Below, piece by piece: positions 14,670 to 21,537 of a stretch of 32,987 nucleotides of DNA. The stretch covers positions 1 to 32,987 of the forward strand of contig CAYZKG010000013.1 in assembly GCA_964478915.1 (NCBI GenBank), written 5' to 3'. The notes below the pieces were generated by a model. The model was not told the DNA's origin. It did not search any database and saw only the letters and a program-made list of their open reading frames with translations. The stretch is from CAYJUM01 sp964478915. GTDB lineage: Bacteria > Nitrospirota > Nitrospiria > Nitrospirales > Nitrospiraceae. The translations under genes and the position numbers were made by a program. Within the stretch, counting starts at the first letter, position 1. Each line of letters opens with the position of its first letter.

Positions 14670-14684
14670 TTCTTACTGTAAGAA
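14670..14684. promoter_or_regulatory. Operator of the toxin-antitoxin operon
   Basis: Perfect 7-bp inverted repeat ttcttac-t-gtaagaa. It overlaps the -10 box and start site of the promoter at 14681-14709, and a further gtaag (on the minus strand) follows. The placement fits autorepression by the AbrB-type antitoxin. Confidence 0.65.
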
Positions 14685-14709
14685 TAGAGCCCTTATCCTA
14701 TCCTGTCAA
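14681..14709 (-). promoter_or_regulatory. Sigma-70-type promoter of the toxin-antitoxin operon
   Basis: Minus strand -35 TTGACA (14709-14704, perfect), 17-base spacer, -10 TATTCT (14686-14681). Transcription would begin near 14674, giving a leader of about 45 bases to the ATG at 14629. This also argues against the upstream ATG at 14662. Confidence 0.75.
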
Positions 14710-14837
14710 GGGCGGGAAAGGAAGAGTGAAAGGACACGGTAAGGGTAAGCAATGATGGGCAGGGGCCGTCGTTTTCGCAATGGCGCTGCGGCACATTACC
14801 AAAGGAAGCGATGCAGGCATCAGCTCAAGCCGGCCGA

Positions 14838-14865
14838 TTGACAAATCCATGGCCTGTTCTATACT
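14838..14865 (+). promoter_or_regulatory. Sigma-70-type promoter for the 57-residue membrane protein
   Basis: -35 TTGACA (14838-14843, perfect), 16-base spacer, -10 TATACT (14860-14865). The predicted start, near 14872, lies about 29 bases before the ATG at 14901. It is divergent from the toxin-antitoxin promoter. The 128 bases between the two promoters show nothing else. Confidence 0.7.
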
Positions 14866-14900
14866 GAGGAAGCAATCCTTGGAAAGAAGGAGGATGCAGC

Positions 14901-15074
14901 ATGAGCAATGAGCTGCTTGCCATTCTGACCGTTGGTGTCTTGCTTGGTCTCGGTCAGATAGCAACCGCCATCTATGCGATCAACGGCTTTCGGGAAATGC
15001 ACCGTATCCAGCGAGCCCTTGGAGGTCTTGTCATCCAGGAATCCGAGCGGCTTCAAGCACTCCTGCAGCGATGA
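14901..15074 (+). CDS. Small single-pass membrane protein (57 residues)
   Basis: An easily missed short gene. GGAGG lies 7 bases before the ATG and a good sigma-70-type promoter lies upstream. The product starts MSNELLAILTVGVLLGLGQI, a hydrophobic N-terminal membrane segment (about 4-28), and ends in an amphipathic charged helix (REMHRIQRAL, ESERLQALLQR) facing the cytoplasm or pairing as a coiled coil. Short proteins of this shape are often found beside AbrB-linked toxin genes. The function is unknown. Confidence 0.72.
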   Translation: MSNELLAILTVGVLLGLGQIATAIYAINGFREMHRIQRALGGLVIQESERLQALLQR

Positions 15075-15134
15075 GGTCTGAAGCGTATAGCCGACAATAG
15101 ATGATTCTATGGTGCTGCAGAGACCGGAGCAGGT

Positions 15135-16712
15135 GTGTATAATTCCGGCATGCTTGTTCGGCTCACCGGTTTCCGAAGCCTTCTGCTCCTCAACCTCAGC
15201 CTGAGCCTCAGCCTAATGGGACCAACCGCAATGGCGATCGGCGTGTACCCGGAGCCACGCCTGGCGGAGGCCCAGCCAGCATTCGCTGCCGCTACAACGC
15301 CCACCGGCGGAACCTGGACCGCGAAAGCCCCCGCCCCGACCAAGCGCACGGAGGTGGTCGCTGCGGCGGTTGGCGGCAAGATTTACGTCATCGGGGGGTT
15401 CAGCGAGCCGACGTTGCGGAATCTGAAGGACCTGACCATCTCCGACGCGGTCGAGGAGTACGATCCGTCCGCGGATCGATGGACAGTAAAATCGCCGCTG
15501 CCGGTCGGCCTGCACCATGCTGGCGCCGCGGCCGTCGGTGACCGCCTGTACGTCATCGGCGGCTTTACGCAATCATTCTTTTCGGTCTGGCAGCCCGTCG
15601 CCGGTGTGTATGCGTACGATTCGGCAGCCAATTCCTGGACAGAGCGCGCCCCCATGCCGACCGGCCGCGGAGCCCTGGCCGTAGCGGAGCTGGATGGGAA
15701 GCTCTACGCCATCGGCGGGTACGACGGAAAGGGCAATTCGGCGGCCGTGGAGGTGTACGATCCGGCCAGCAACACCTGGCGCACGCTCGCGCCGTTGCCC
15801 ACGCCGCGCGATCATCTGGCGGTCGCTGCCGTTGGACAGCGTATCTATGCGATCGCAGGCCGGCTCAATCGGGACTACGGCCGGAATCTCTCCGTGACCG
15901 AGGCGTATGATCCTGCCGCCAACCGCTGGACTCGCGTGGCTGATCTTCCGACACCCCGGAGCGGGATCACGGCCGGCGTCATTCACGGCACGATCTATGT
16001 GCTCGGTGGGGAAGCTCCCGAAGGGACATTCCGGACGAATGAAGCCTACCTGCCGGACCTCGATCGGTGGCAGACGATGTCTCCCATGCCGACCGGCCGA
16101 CACGGGCTCGGCTCTGCCGTCGTGAACGGCCTGCTGTACGTCCTCAGCGGCGGGCCCACGCCCGGTGGGTCGTTCAGTAACGCGAATGAAGTGTTCGCGC
16201 CGGGCGGCATGAAGCCGACCGTGCCTCAATCGTCCGGACAGACAGGAACTCCGACTCGGGCCTCCCGTCAGCAGGTCCGCACGATCATGGCGTTGCTCGC
16301 AGCCTTCGACGATGCCGGCTCGTTGCCGCCGGAGTCCACGCCGGAGGCCGACCGCTTGATCAAGACCTTGATCCAGTCTCAAGCCGCTCTGACGAAGAGC
16401 CAGCACCCGGCCGTCCAGCAACTCTTGACCGACGCGCTGACCGCCAAATGGGGGAAGACAGCGGTCTCACGCATCGCCGCCTTCCGGGCCGATGGATGGG
16501 ATTCCGATTCATTGGAAGCGGTGCTCGAATACCTGGAAGGCCGGCCGGTGTGGGACCAGATCAATCTCGAGGAGGGACTGCGCCCTTACAACATCGGCCG
16601 GCAGGACATCGACTTGCTGGCGCGGACCTTTCGGACCGCGCGTGACCGGCTCGCCGCCAAAGGGCAGGATCTCCATGCCGTGTATGCCGCGAAACGCCGC
16701 GAGATGCTGTGA
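15135..16712 (+). CDS. Secreted kelch-repeat protein
   Basis: A 525-residue protein with a Leu/Ser-rich signal peptide, cleaved perhaps near MAIGVYPEPRLAEA or AFAAA. About six kelch blades follow (residues 65-360). Each has the pattern 'ggkiYviGG ... v.vYDp..n.W...apmp..R' (examples KIYVIGGF, YDPSADRWT, KLYAIGGY, YDPASNTWRTLAPLPTPR). They form a beta-propeller likely to bind protein or glycan. The last 140 residues are a separate helical domain without a family match that I know. The GTG start (GGAG 5 bases upstream) was preferred; an ATG at 15150 is the alternative. The signal-peptide codons for NLSLSLSL are a cctcag/cctgag 6-mer repeat like the one at 25201. Confidence 0.88.
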   Translation: MYNSGMLVRLTGFRSLLLLNLSLSLSLMGPTAMAIGVYPEPRLAEAQPAFAAATTPTGGTWTAKAPAPTKRTEVVAAAVGGKIYVIGGFSEPTLRNLKDLTISDAVEEYDPSADRWTVKSPLPVGLHHAGAAAVGDRLYVIGGFTQSFFSVWQPVAGVYAYDSAANSWTERAPMPTGRGALAVAELDGKLYAIGGYDGKGNSAAVEVYDPASNTWRTLAPLPTPRDHLAVAAVGQRIYAIAGRLNRDYGRNLSVTEAYDPAANRWTRVADLPTPRSGITAGVIHGTIYVLGGEAPEGTFRTNEAYLPDLDRWQTMSPMPTGRHGLGSAVVNGLLYVLSGGPTPGGSFSNANEVFAPGGMKPTVPQSSGQTGTPTRASRQQVRTIMALLAAFDDAGSLPPESTPEADRLIKTLIQSQAALTKSQHPAVQQLLTDALTAKWGKTAVSRIAAFRADGWDSDSLEAVLEYLEGRPVWDQINLEEGLRPYNIGRQDIDLLARTFRTARDRLAAKGQDLHAVYAAKRREML

Positions 16713-16812
16713 CAGCGGAAGCCGACTTTCCCTCTTGCGTTCGGCACCGGTGTCATTTAGTCTTTTCAGGCAGTTAACCGATTGAACCTAGGGACGTAAT
16801 AGGGGGGTATGC

Positions 16813-17049
16813 ATGGCGACCAGGGCCTACATTCTCATCAAAGTGAAAGCAGGTAAAACGAAGGATGTGATCAAAGCGCTCAAGAAAACGCCGGGTGTGG
16901 AGCAGGCTCATTCCTGCTTCGGACAGCCCGACATCTTCAGCTTTGTGGACGTGGCAGATGAAAAGGCGCTGTCAGACTTGGTGATCACCAAGGTGCACAC
17001 GATAGACGGGGTGGAAGAGACCGACACCCATATCGTGGCTGAGGCCTAG
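16813..17049 (+). CDS. Stand-alone Lrp/AsnC ligand-binding (RAM) domain protein
   Basis: A 78-residue protein that is just the alpha-beta sandwich effector domain of Lrp/AsnC regulators, with no helix-turn-helix. It has ATRAYILIKVKAGKTKDVIK, then VEQAHSCFGQPDIFSFVDV, and ends VHTIDGVEETDTHIV. Such proteins form dimers or octamers and may bind amino acids or partner Lrp proteins. A strong AGGGGGG ribosome-binding site lies upstream of the ATG. It stands alone between the kelch gene and the convergent RRM gene; the 100-base gap before it shows no clear promoter. Confidence 0.92.
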   Translation: MATRAYILIKVKAGKTKDVIKALKKTPGVEQAHSCFGQPDIFSFVDVADEKALSDLVITKVHTIDGVEETDTHIVAEA

Positions 17050-17078
17050 ACTTGGATGTAGAGAGTTGTGGCGTGTAG

Positions 17079-17396
17079 CTAGTAGCGCCCGCCGCCGCGG
17101 TCGCCGCCCCCGGCGCCGCCACCGCCGCCCCAGGAGCGTTCCCGCTTCTCCTGCGGTCGTGCTTCATTGACCACGAGAGATCTGCCTTCGTACTGCATTC
17201 CATTCAGTGCGGCAATCGCTTTCTGCGCCTCTTCGGATGTCGCCATCTCGACAAAGCCGAAGCCACGGGACTGGCCGGTATACCGATCGTGGATGACCTT
17301 GGCGGAAATGACCGACCCATGCTGTGCGAACAAATCGTGGAGCTGCTGATCTGTCACGGAATACGCCAAACTTCCGACGTACAACTTATTGCCCAC
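17079..17396 (-). CDS. Glycine-rich RRM RNA-binding protein
   Basis: A 105-residue protein with one RNA-recognition motif (residues 3-80). RNP2 is LYVGSL (5-10) and RNP1 is RGFGFVEM (44-51), with the supporting KVIHDRYTGQSRGFGF. A short Gly/Arg/Ser-rich tail (SWGGGGGAGGGDRGGG) follows. These bacterial proteins (Rbp type) bind single-stranded RNA and often respond to cold. It uses a GTG start (17396) with GGAGGA 5 bases upstream, and a clear promoter lies 70 bases away. Confidence 0.95.
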   Translation of the reverse strand: MGNKLYVGSLAYSVTDQQLHDLFAQHGSVISAKVIHDRYTGQSRGFGFVEMATSEEAQKAIAALNGMQYEGRSLVVNEARPQEKRERSWGGGGGAGGGDRGGGRY

Positions 17397-17464
17397 AGTC
17401 TCCTCCTCTCCTCAAGCTTCCTGCAGCGGAACGCTGAGAACCATCCCTAGAGCCACCACGGCCA

Positions 17465-17493
17465 ATTCTAGCCTGGCCTCGTGACTTGGTCAA
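17465..17493 (-). promoter_or_regulatory. Sigma-70-type promoter for the RRM gene
   Basis: Minus strand -35 TTGACC (17493-17488), 17-base spacer, -10 TAGAAT (17470-17465). The start would be near 17458, about 60 bases before the GTG. It is arranged back to back with the promoter at 17507. Confidence 0.7.
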
Positions 17494-17506
17494 CCGCGCG
17501 GCTGAA

Positions 17507-17536
17507 TTGACAAGGAAATGAACCGGCCGATATAGT
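17507..17536 (+). promoter_or_regulatory. Sigma-70-type promoter for the dienelactone-hydrolase-like operon
   Basis: -35 TTGACA (17507-17512, perfect), 18-base spacer, -10 TATAGT (17531-17536). The start would be near 17543, about 40 bases upstream of the ATG at 17586. Its -35 is 13 bases from the -35 of the divergent RRM promoter, so the two may compete or share a regulator. Confidence 0.7.
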
Positions 17537-17585
17537 ACGGTCCTCCTGCCGGAACCCTCTGTTTTTACGGCTCGGAAAGGGGAAT

Positions 17586-18383
17586 ATGACCGAACGCGTG
17601 ACCCCGTTTTCACTGGATCAGATCGGCACCGGAGTCGTCCGGTTCCCGAGCGGCGTGCCCATTCCCACCATGTCCGATGAAGCCACCGATCCCTACGCCA
17701 GAACTCGCATGTCAAAACACGTGCTGGTGGAGGGGCTGCAGTTTTGGCCACAACAGAAAGACACCTTCCCCGGTCTTCTCCTTCTCCACGAGTGGTGGGG
17801 CTTGAACGTGCAGATGAAGGACCTGGCGTACCGCCTCGCTTGCGAGGGCTATGTGGTGCTGGTCCCCAACCTGTATGCCAGACAGGGCGGCATGGTGACG
17901 GCCAACGCCGAAGTGGCCGCAGCCCTGATGAGCCGGAATATCGAGGCCGGGCTGCTCCAGGACCTCAATTCGTGCTGCGAGTTCCTCAACACCCGCGATG
18001 CGGTCAAGCGCAATATCTATGGGGTGATCGGCTTTGGCATGGGGGGATCGTTAGCCCTGCGGTTCGCGTGCCAGCGCAAGCGATTGCGGGCCGCAGTCGC
18101 GTTTTACGGAAAAATGATCGCTCCGCCGAGTCTGCTCAAGGACCTGCCCTGTCCTCTCCTCTATCATCAGGCCGGAGCCGACGACTGGGTCACGCCCGCG
18201 GAGGTTGACCAACTGCGCGAGGCCGCCAAGGAATACGGCAAACACGTGCAGGTCAAGGTGTACGACAACGCCCCGCACGCCTTCTGCAATGAGACCCGCA
18301 AGGACACCTACCGTCCTGAGGCTGCTCATGAAGCCTGGGAAATGACCGTCGCCTTCCTGAGCGACTGCTTCCGACGACCGTGA
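17586..18383 (+). CDS. Dienelactone-hydrolase-family alpha/beta protein lacking the nucleophile
   Basis: A 265-residue alpha/beta-hydrolase of the dienelactone hydrolase family. It has LLLLHEWWGLN (oxyanion region), YVVLVPNLYARQGG, the elbow GVIGFGMGG, then the acid region GADDWVTP (D199/D200) and His231 in NAPHAFCNE. Active members have Cys or Ser in the elbow (GxCxGG or GxSxGG). Here the position is Gly151, so the usual covalent catalysis is not possible. It may be a pseudo-enzyme or use another mechanism. Its stop overlaps the start of the next gene (GTGA), and it has its own promoter. Confidence 0.9.
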   Translation: MTERVTPFSLDQIGTGVVRFPSGVPIPTMSDEATDPYARTRMSKHVLVEGLQFWPQQKDTFPGLLLLHEWWGLNVQMKDLAYRLACEGYVVLVPNLYARQGGMVTANAEVAAALMSRNIEAGLLQDLNSCCEFLNTRDAVKRNIYGVIGFGMGGSLALRFACQRKRLRAAVAFYGKMIAPPSLLKDLPCPLLYHQAGADDWVTPAEVDQLREAAKEYGKHVQVKVYDNAPHAFCNETRKDTYRPEAAHEAWEMTVAFLSDCFRRP

Positions 18384-19552
18384 GCTGTTCGGCTGGACAG
18401 ATACGCCTGACGTGTTCGCTGTTGCTGCTGCTGATTGCCTGCCTGCCACTCATGCCACGGACGGCTGCCGCTGAGGAGGCTCTCTTCCCCGATATCCTCC
18501 AGAAGACCGACGCGCAGCTCGCCTCGATCGGTTCGGAGGCGGAGGCGCTGGCGGTGTTTTCGTCTCGGCTGATTTCATTGCTGAGACTGGCCGACAGCAA
18601 GGAACTCGCATCGGCGCTGTCCGCGACGGCGCAGAGCGGCACAGGTGCGGGCAGGTCCTCGCCGGTCGCGGCCGATGAGCTCAGCGGAGCAGCCGTTCGC
18701 CTGACCGGTGAACTGGCGGCCTGGCGGTTAGCTAGGCTTCTCAAAGAGGCCGCCGACGGCCCTGATCTTCCGAAACTTCGAACCGTGCTGAGCCTGAGTG
18801 AGTCCCACAAGCGATGGCTGCTGGCGGGTCGGGACTCACTTCGTCAGGTCCTCAAGCTCGCCGAGGTGCTGAGCGAATTCGGGAACCATCACAAGACCGA
18901 TGTCCTTCTGTCCGGGCTCGATCCGGCCTATGCCGCCTACCTCGATCGGGCGTACCCCCGTCTTACCGGACCGGATTCATCCTGGGTCGCGCTTGCGGAG
19001 CGGGAAGGCCCTGGCGGGATTCTGCGCCGGCTTTACGAGTTCTGGGGCCAGACCAATCCTGCAGGAGCCGGACGCGCAGAACCCTCCGACAAAGAAGCTC
19101 AGGCCTCTCTCTACATTGCGAGTCGCCTGCTTCCTGTCCTCTCCGCACAGACAGTCGCGTCGGCGATCCGAGCCGAGAGCCTGGCCGAGCAGCAGGTCAG
19201 GGCGGAATGGGTCAAGCTCCAGACTTGGGGAGAGAAACGCCTGGAGAAGAAAGCGCTGGCCCGCCTGTGCGGGACCTGGCAATGGGTGGTCCATAACCAC
19301 AAGAATCATCAGGAGCACAAGATGATGATGCGGTTCGATCCCCCGGAGGCGCCCGGCTCCTCCCAACCACGGCCGACGAAAATCGTCGTCCTGGGCGACA
19401 GCGTGTATCTCCGGTGGGAATTTCAAGGGGGCTATCAGGAAGACAGCCTTCTGTTCGCCGGCGAGGGACAACGCCTGGAGGGTACCTTCGTGAACTCTGC
19501 CGGGGCCTGGGGCTCCATTGCCGGCAAACGCGTCGCTCCGTGCGCCGGCTAG
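18380..19552 (+). CDS. Secreted or lipid-anchored protein of unknown function
   Basis: A 390-residue protein, not recognised. The N-terminus is an export signal. It can be read as signal peptidase I type (cut after TAAA, before EEALFPD) or as a lipoprotein (LIAC, Cys21). Residues 35-290 are helical, rich in Leu/Ala/Glu/Arg. The last 90 or so residues (LCGTWQWVVHNHKNHQEHKM to the terminal GSIAGKRV) alternate polar and hydrophobic residues as in a small beta-barrel. The His-rich HNHKNHQEHK motif could bind metal. The GTG start overlaps the stop of the hydrolase-like gene, so it is co-translated. The short gene after it looks like another free-standing beta-rich domain. Confidence 0.75.
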   Translation: MSCSAGQIRLTCSLLLLLIACLPLMPRTAAAEEALFPDILQKTDAQLASIGSEAEALAVFSSRLISLLRLADSKELASALSATAQSGTGAGRSSPVAADELSGAAVRLTGELAAWRLARLLKEAADGPDLPKLRTVLSLSESHKRWLLAGRDSLRQVLKLAEVLSEFGNHHKTDVLLSGLDPAYAAYLDRAYPRLTGPDSSWVALAEREGPGGILRRLYEFWGQTNPAGAGRAEPSDKEAQASLYIASRLLPVLSAQTVASAIRAESLAEQQVRAEWVKLQTWGEKRLEKKALARLCGTWQWVVHNHKNHQEHKMMMRFDPPEAPGSSQPRPTKIVVLGDSVYLRWEFQGGYQEDSLLFAGEGQRLEGTFVNSAGAWGSIAGKRVAPCAG

Positions 19553-19564
19553 TGTTATGGGAAA

Positions 19565-19891
19565 ATGGCCAAATCGGTAAATCAATCAAGGGGCTGGTCT
19601 CTCTGCCGGTTTGAAGGAGTTTGGCATCACAACGCCGTCTCACAGGCCAGCATCGCGGACGACAGGATCGTGATCGAGCTTGAACAAGAGGGCGATACGG
19701 TCACGGTGACCGCCAAATCAACGGACGGCATCCGCTATGCCGGCGATTACCGCTATCGGGAAGGCAGTTACTCGAACGGTGAAGTGTTCTTCGAGCGATT
19801 CACCGGTCCGGCCGGCCATGTCTTCGTCGGCGAACGGCGAGAGATCGGCCAGAGAGCAGAGCTGTGGGTCATCAAGACGGATGCCTCATGA
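19565..19891 (+). CDS. Small beta-rich hypothetical protein
   Basis: 108 residues, not recognised. The pattern of WSLCRFEGVWHHNAV, DDRIVIELEQEGDTVTVTAKS, DGIRYAGDYRYREG and HVFVGERREIGQRAELWVIK suggests an antiparallel beta-barrel of the lipocalin or DUF-like 'response to effect' type, similar in style to the end of the upstream 390-residue protein. There is no signal peptide and no good ribosome-binding site, so the start is uncertain. It is probably read from the upstream transcript, 12 bases after its stop. Confidence 0.5.
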   Translation: MAKSVNQSRGWSLCRFEGVWHHNAVSQASIADDRIVIELEQEGDTVTVTAKSTDGIRYAGDYRYREGSYSNGEVFFERFTGPAGHVFVGERREIGQRAELWVIKTDAS

Positions 19892-19943
19892 GCCCTTCGC
19901 CAAGCGGCGTTGAGCAGACCAACCGACACGCGAGGCAGCGCTG

Positions 19944-20237
19944 ATGGCATGCATGAGCGGATTGAGGCGGGCGGTCCTGATCATCTACCTGTTGCTGGTT
20001 ACCGTGGCATCGGTGTACGTCCCCTGCCATGCGATCCGTGAAGGCATCGACGGCAAGTTCCTGTACCCGCTCGGCTACAAGTTCCTCTGGGCGATCCCGC
20101 CGACGTCGGGCGGCAACATGTACATCGTACACATTGATATCAGCCGGGTCGGCCTAGAGCTGATCGTATTGACCGCCGTCACCGGGATTACCCTGCTGCT
20201 GATCGGAAACGACGAACGCTCAAAGAATGAGGAATAA
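19944..20237 (+). CDS. Two-pass membrane protein, unknown function
   Basis: 97 residues with two hydrophobic segments, about 8-27 (AVLIIYLLLVTVASVYV) and 68-88 (VGLELIVLTAVTGITLLLI). They are joined by a loop containing YPLGYKFLWAIPPTSGG, and a charged C-terminal tail follows. GAGG lies 8 bases before the ATG at 19944. No family recognised. It converges on a secreted-protein gene, with stop codons 12 bases apart. Confidence 0.65.
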   Translation: MACMSGLRRAVLIIYLLLVTVASVYVPCHAIREGIDGKFLYPLGYKFLWAIPPTSGGNMYIVHIDISRVGLELIVLTAVTGITLLLIGNDERSKNEE

Positions 20238-20249
20238 AGATTTTCCTCA
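20228..20249. terminator. Hairpin at the convergence of two genes
   Basis: tgaggaa (20228-20234) and ttcctca (20243-20249) form a perfect 7-bp stem with an 8-base loop that spans the stop codons of both convergent genes. It could serve both directions, but there is no clear U-run. Confidence 0.4.
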
Positions 20250-20753
20250 GGGGTTCGCAGCCTTGTAGTCGGCGGCGAATTGCGCGAGATGGCTATTGAG
20301 TTGGTCGAGCACGCTGATCCGGGCATGGTCCTTGGTTCCATGCACATAGGACTCTAGTGTCCAGGCACGGGCTTCCAGAGGAAGCGACGTGTCCACAAAG
20401 GCGGCTTTGCGCCTCACCTCGAACGCGACATGCCCGTAGAATCCCTCGAACAGGTTCTGCACGAAGACTTTGAAAAAGATGCGATTCGAGCAGTTGGGTT
20501 CGACCTTGAGCCGCGGCACATGGGTCTTGATCCCCGCCAGCAACGCTTCTCGTACCACCTCGGTTGTGATGCCCAGCGAGCCTCCGGCCTCCAGCACCGC
20601 CGCCTGAACATTCACACACTCCAGCTTGGCCAGATTCGGATCGGCCCGCGCGACACCGGTTACGAGTAGGAGCAGGACCGCCACGCCCCCTACCAACCAA
20701 CCAGATCGTCGCTTCGCAGGACTCACCCTGTACGCTCCTAACGGGAAACTCAT
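20247..20753 (-). CDS. Secreted protein of unknown function, coupled to cytochrome c
   Basis: 168 residues with an N-terminal signal (KRRSGWLVGGVAVLLLLVTG, cut near ARA/DPN). The mature part (LECVNVQAAVLEAGGSLGIT, REALLAGIKTHVPRLKV, CSNRIFFKVFVQNLF, GFYGHVAFEVRRKA) has two cysteines that may pair (C46, C88). The pattern is mixed alpha/beta and no family is recognised. Its ATG overlaps the stop of the upstream cytochrome gene (ATGA, 20750-20753), so the two are translationally coupled and probably meet in the periplasm. Confidence 0.72.
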   Translation of the reverse strand: MSFPLGAYRVSPAKRRSGWLVGGVAVLLLLVTGVARADPNLAKLECVNVQAAVLEAGGSLGITTEVVREALLAGIKTHVPRLKVEPNCSNRIFFKVFVQNLFEGFYGHVAFEVRRKAAFVDTSLPLEARAWTLESYVHGTKDHARISVLDQLNSHLAQFAADYKAANP

Positions 20754-21076
20754 TGCTGCAACGTGGTGAGGTAGGCTACCAGGGCTTCCAGGTCCTGATC
20801 GCTTCCCTCAAATGGCGTCATCTTGGCCCTCTGATTTACGGTCTTCGGATTCTTCAGGAATTTGAGCAGCCAATCGGCCTCACGCTTAAGGCCGACGCGC
20901 GACAAATCAGGTCCGGTTGTCCCGCCCGCCCCCGAGATCGAGTGGCAACTGCCGCACTGTTTCTCACTGTAGACCTGCTGCCCCTTGGCAATCTGCGCTG
21001 GTTCAAGATACGCGCCGACACTGCTCAAGGCAAGGAAGAGCGTTGCAAATATCAGCACGATCGATTTGGAACCCAT
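20750..21076 (-). CDS. Small class I c-type cytochrome
   Basis: 108 residues, with signal peptide SIVLIFATLFLALSSVGAYL and one haem-binding CGSCH (C41, C44, H45) preceded by KGQQVYSEKQ. GPDLSRVG follows, and Met85 (QRAKMTPFEG) is the likely sixth ligand. The end, DLEALVAYLTTLQ, is the typical last helix. A periplasmic single-haem electron carrier. It precedes a coupled secreted protein of unknown function. Confidence 0.94.
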   Translation of the reverse strand: MGSKSIVLIFATLFLALSSVGAYLEPAQIAKGQQVYSEKQCGSCHSISGAGGTTGPDLSRVGLKREADWLLKFLKNPKTVNQRAKMTPFEGSDQDLEALVAYLTTLQQ

Positions 21077-21172
21077 ACGGAGCCCTTGCCGCCGGGAACA
21101 AAACTTGAGGCTGAATCACTCGAAGCTCAGCACTCCTTTGTTTTTTCTTGAATACAAATGGAAAAGGAGTTT

Positions 21173-21200
21173 GGAGCGGGCGACGGGATTTGAACCCGCT
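21173..21200 (-). repeat. 3' third of tRNA-Gly, isolated copy
   Basis: ggagcgggcgacgggatt and the following tgaacccgc repeat exactly the T-arm, acceptor 3' strand and CCA of the tRNA-Gly gene at 21331-21405. The match is preceded by a similar flank (caaatggaaaaggagtt against caaatgggaataaat). The rest of a cloverleaf is absent. This is a duplicated tRNA end, as left by site-specific integration or local duplication. Confidence 0.85.
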
Positions 21201-21240
21201 CCGTCGCCGGCTCGGCCCTGAAGCCTGCCTCGCCGACTCC

Positions 21241-21296
21241 TACAAAGGGGGCCAGCCCCCTTGTATGATCCCCACGAAGGGGGCACACCCCCTTCG
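21241..21296. repeat. Two G5/C5 hairpins between the tRNA copies
   Basis: tacaaaggggg-ccag-cccccttgta (21241-21265, one bulged base) and cgaaggggg-caca-cccccttcg (21275-21296, perfect 9-bp stem) stand side by side, facing the same way. They share the aaggggg core and look like paired REP-type units. No U-runs follow. Confidence 0.7.
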
Positions 21297-21330
21297 CAAC
21301 TCCCGGTCGCGGCTTCAAATGGGAATAAAT

Positions 21331-21405
21331 TGGAGCGGGCGACGGGATTTGAACCCGCGACAACTAGCTTGGGAAGCTAGGACTCTACCACTGAGCTACG
21401 CCCGC
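21331..21405 (-). tRNA. tRNA-Gly (anticodon CCC)
   Basis: A complete cloverleaf can be read on the minus strand. The acceptor stem GCGGGCG pairs with CGCCCGC; the D-arm is GTAGCTCAGTGGTAGAG; the anticodon stem is CTAGC/GCTAG with loop TTCCCAA (anticodon CCC, reading GGG); and the T-arm is GCGGGTTCAAATCCCGT. The discriminator is T and the CCA end is encoded (21333-21331). Confidence 0.95.
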
Positions 21406-21454
21406 CCCTCTTGCTGATGAGGACGGTGAATCGTACCGCCGCCCCCGTGGGAGA

Positions 21455-21532
21455 GTCAATGGTCAATAGTCACTTGTCATTGGGAGAACCTGACTCCTGT
21501 TTCATAATGACGAATGACGAGTGACCAATGAC
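21455..21532. repeat. 27-bp inverted repeat made of GTCATTN heptamers, downstream of tyrS
   Basis: Arms 21455-21481 and 21506-21532 match at 22 of 27 positions. Each arm is built of gtcattn or gtcaatn units with a period near 7. A large hairpin results just after the tyrS stop and could end its transcript. The sequence type matches other period-7 repeats in the window. Confidence 0.7.
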
Positions 21533-21537
21533 TGTCT

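Noticed and set aside
15138..15143. TATAAT as -10 box giving a leaderless kelch transcript starting at the ATG at 15150
   Set aside because: No -35 element at the right distance, and a GTG start with a ribosome-binding site is available upstream.
21127..21417. Small proteins over the tRNA region
   Set aside because: Frames such as RDLNPR and PSPAP are the usual artefacts of translating tRNA and hairpin sequence.
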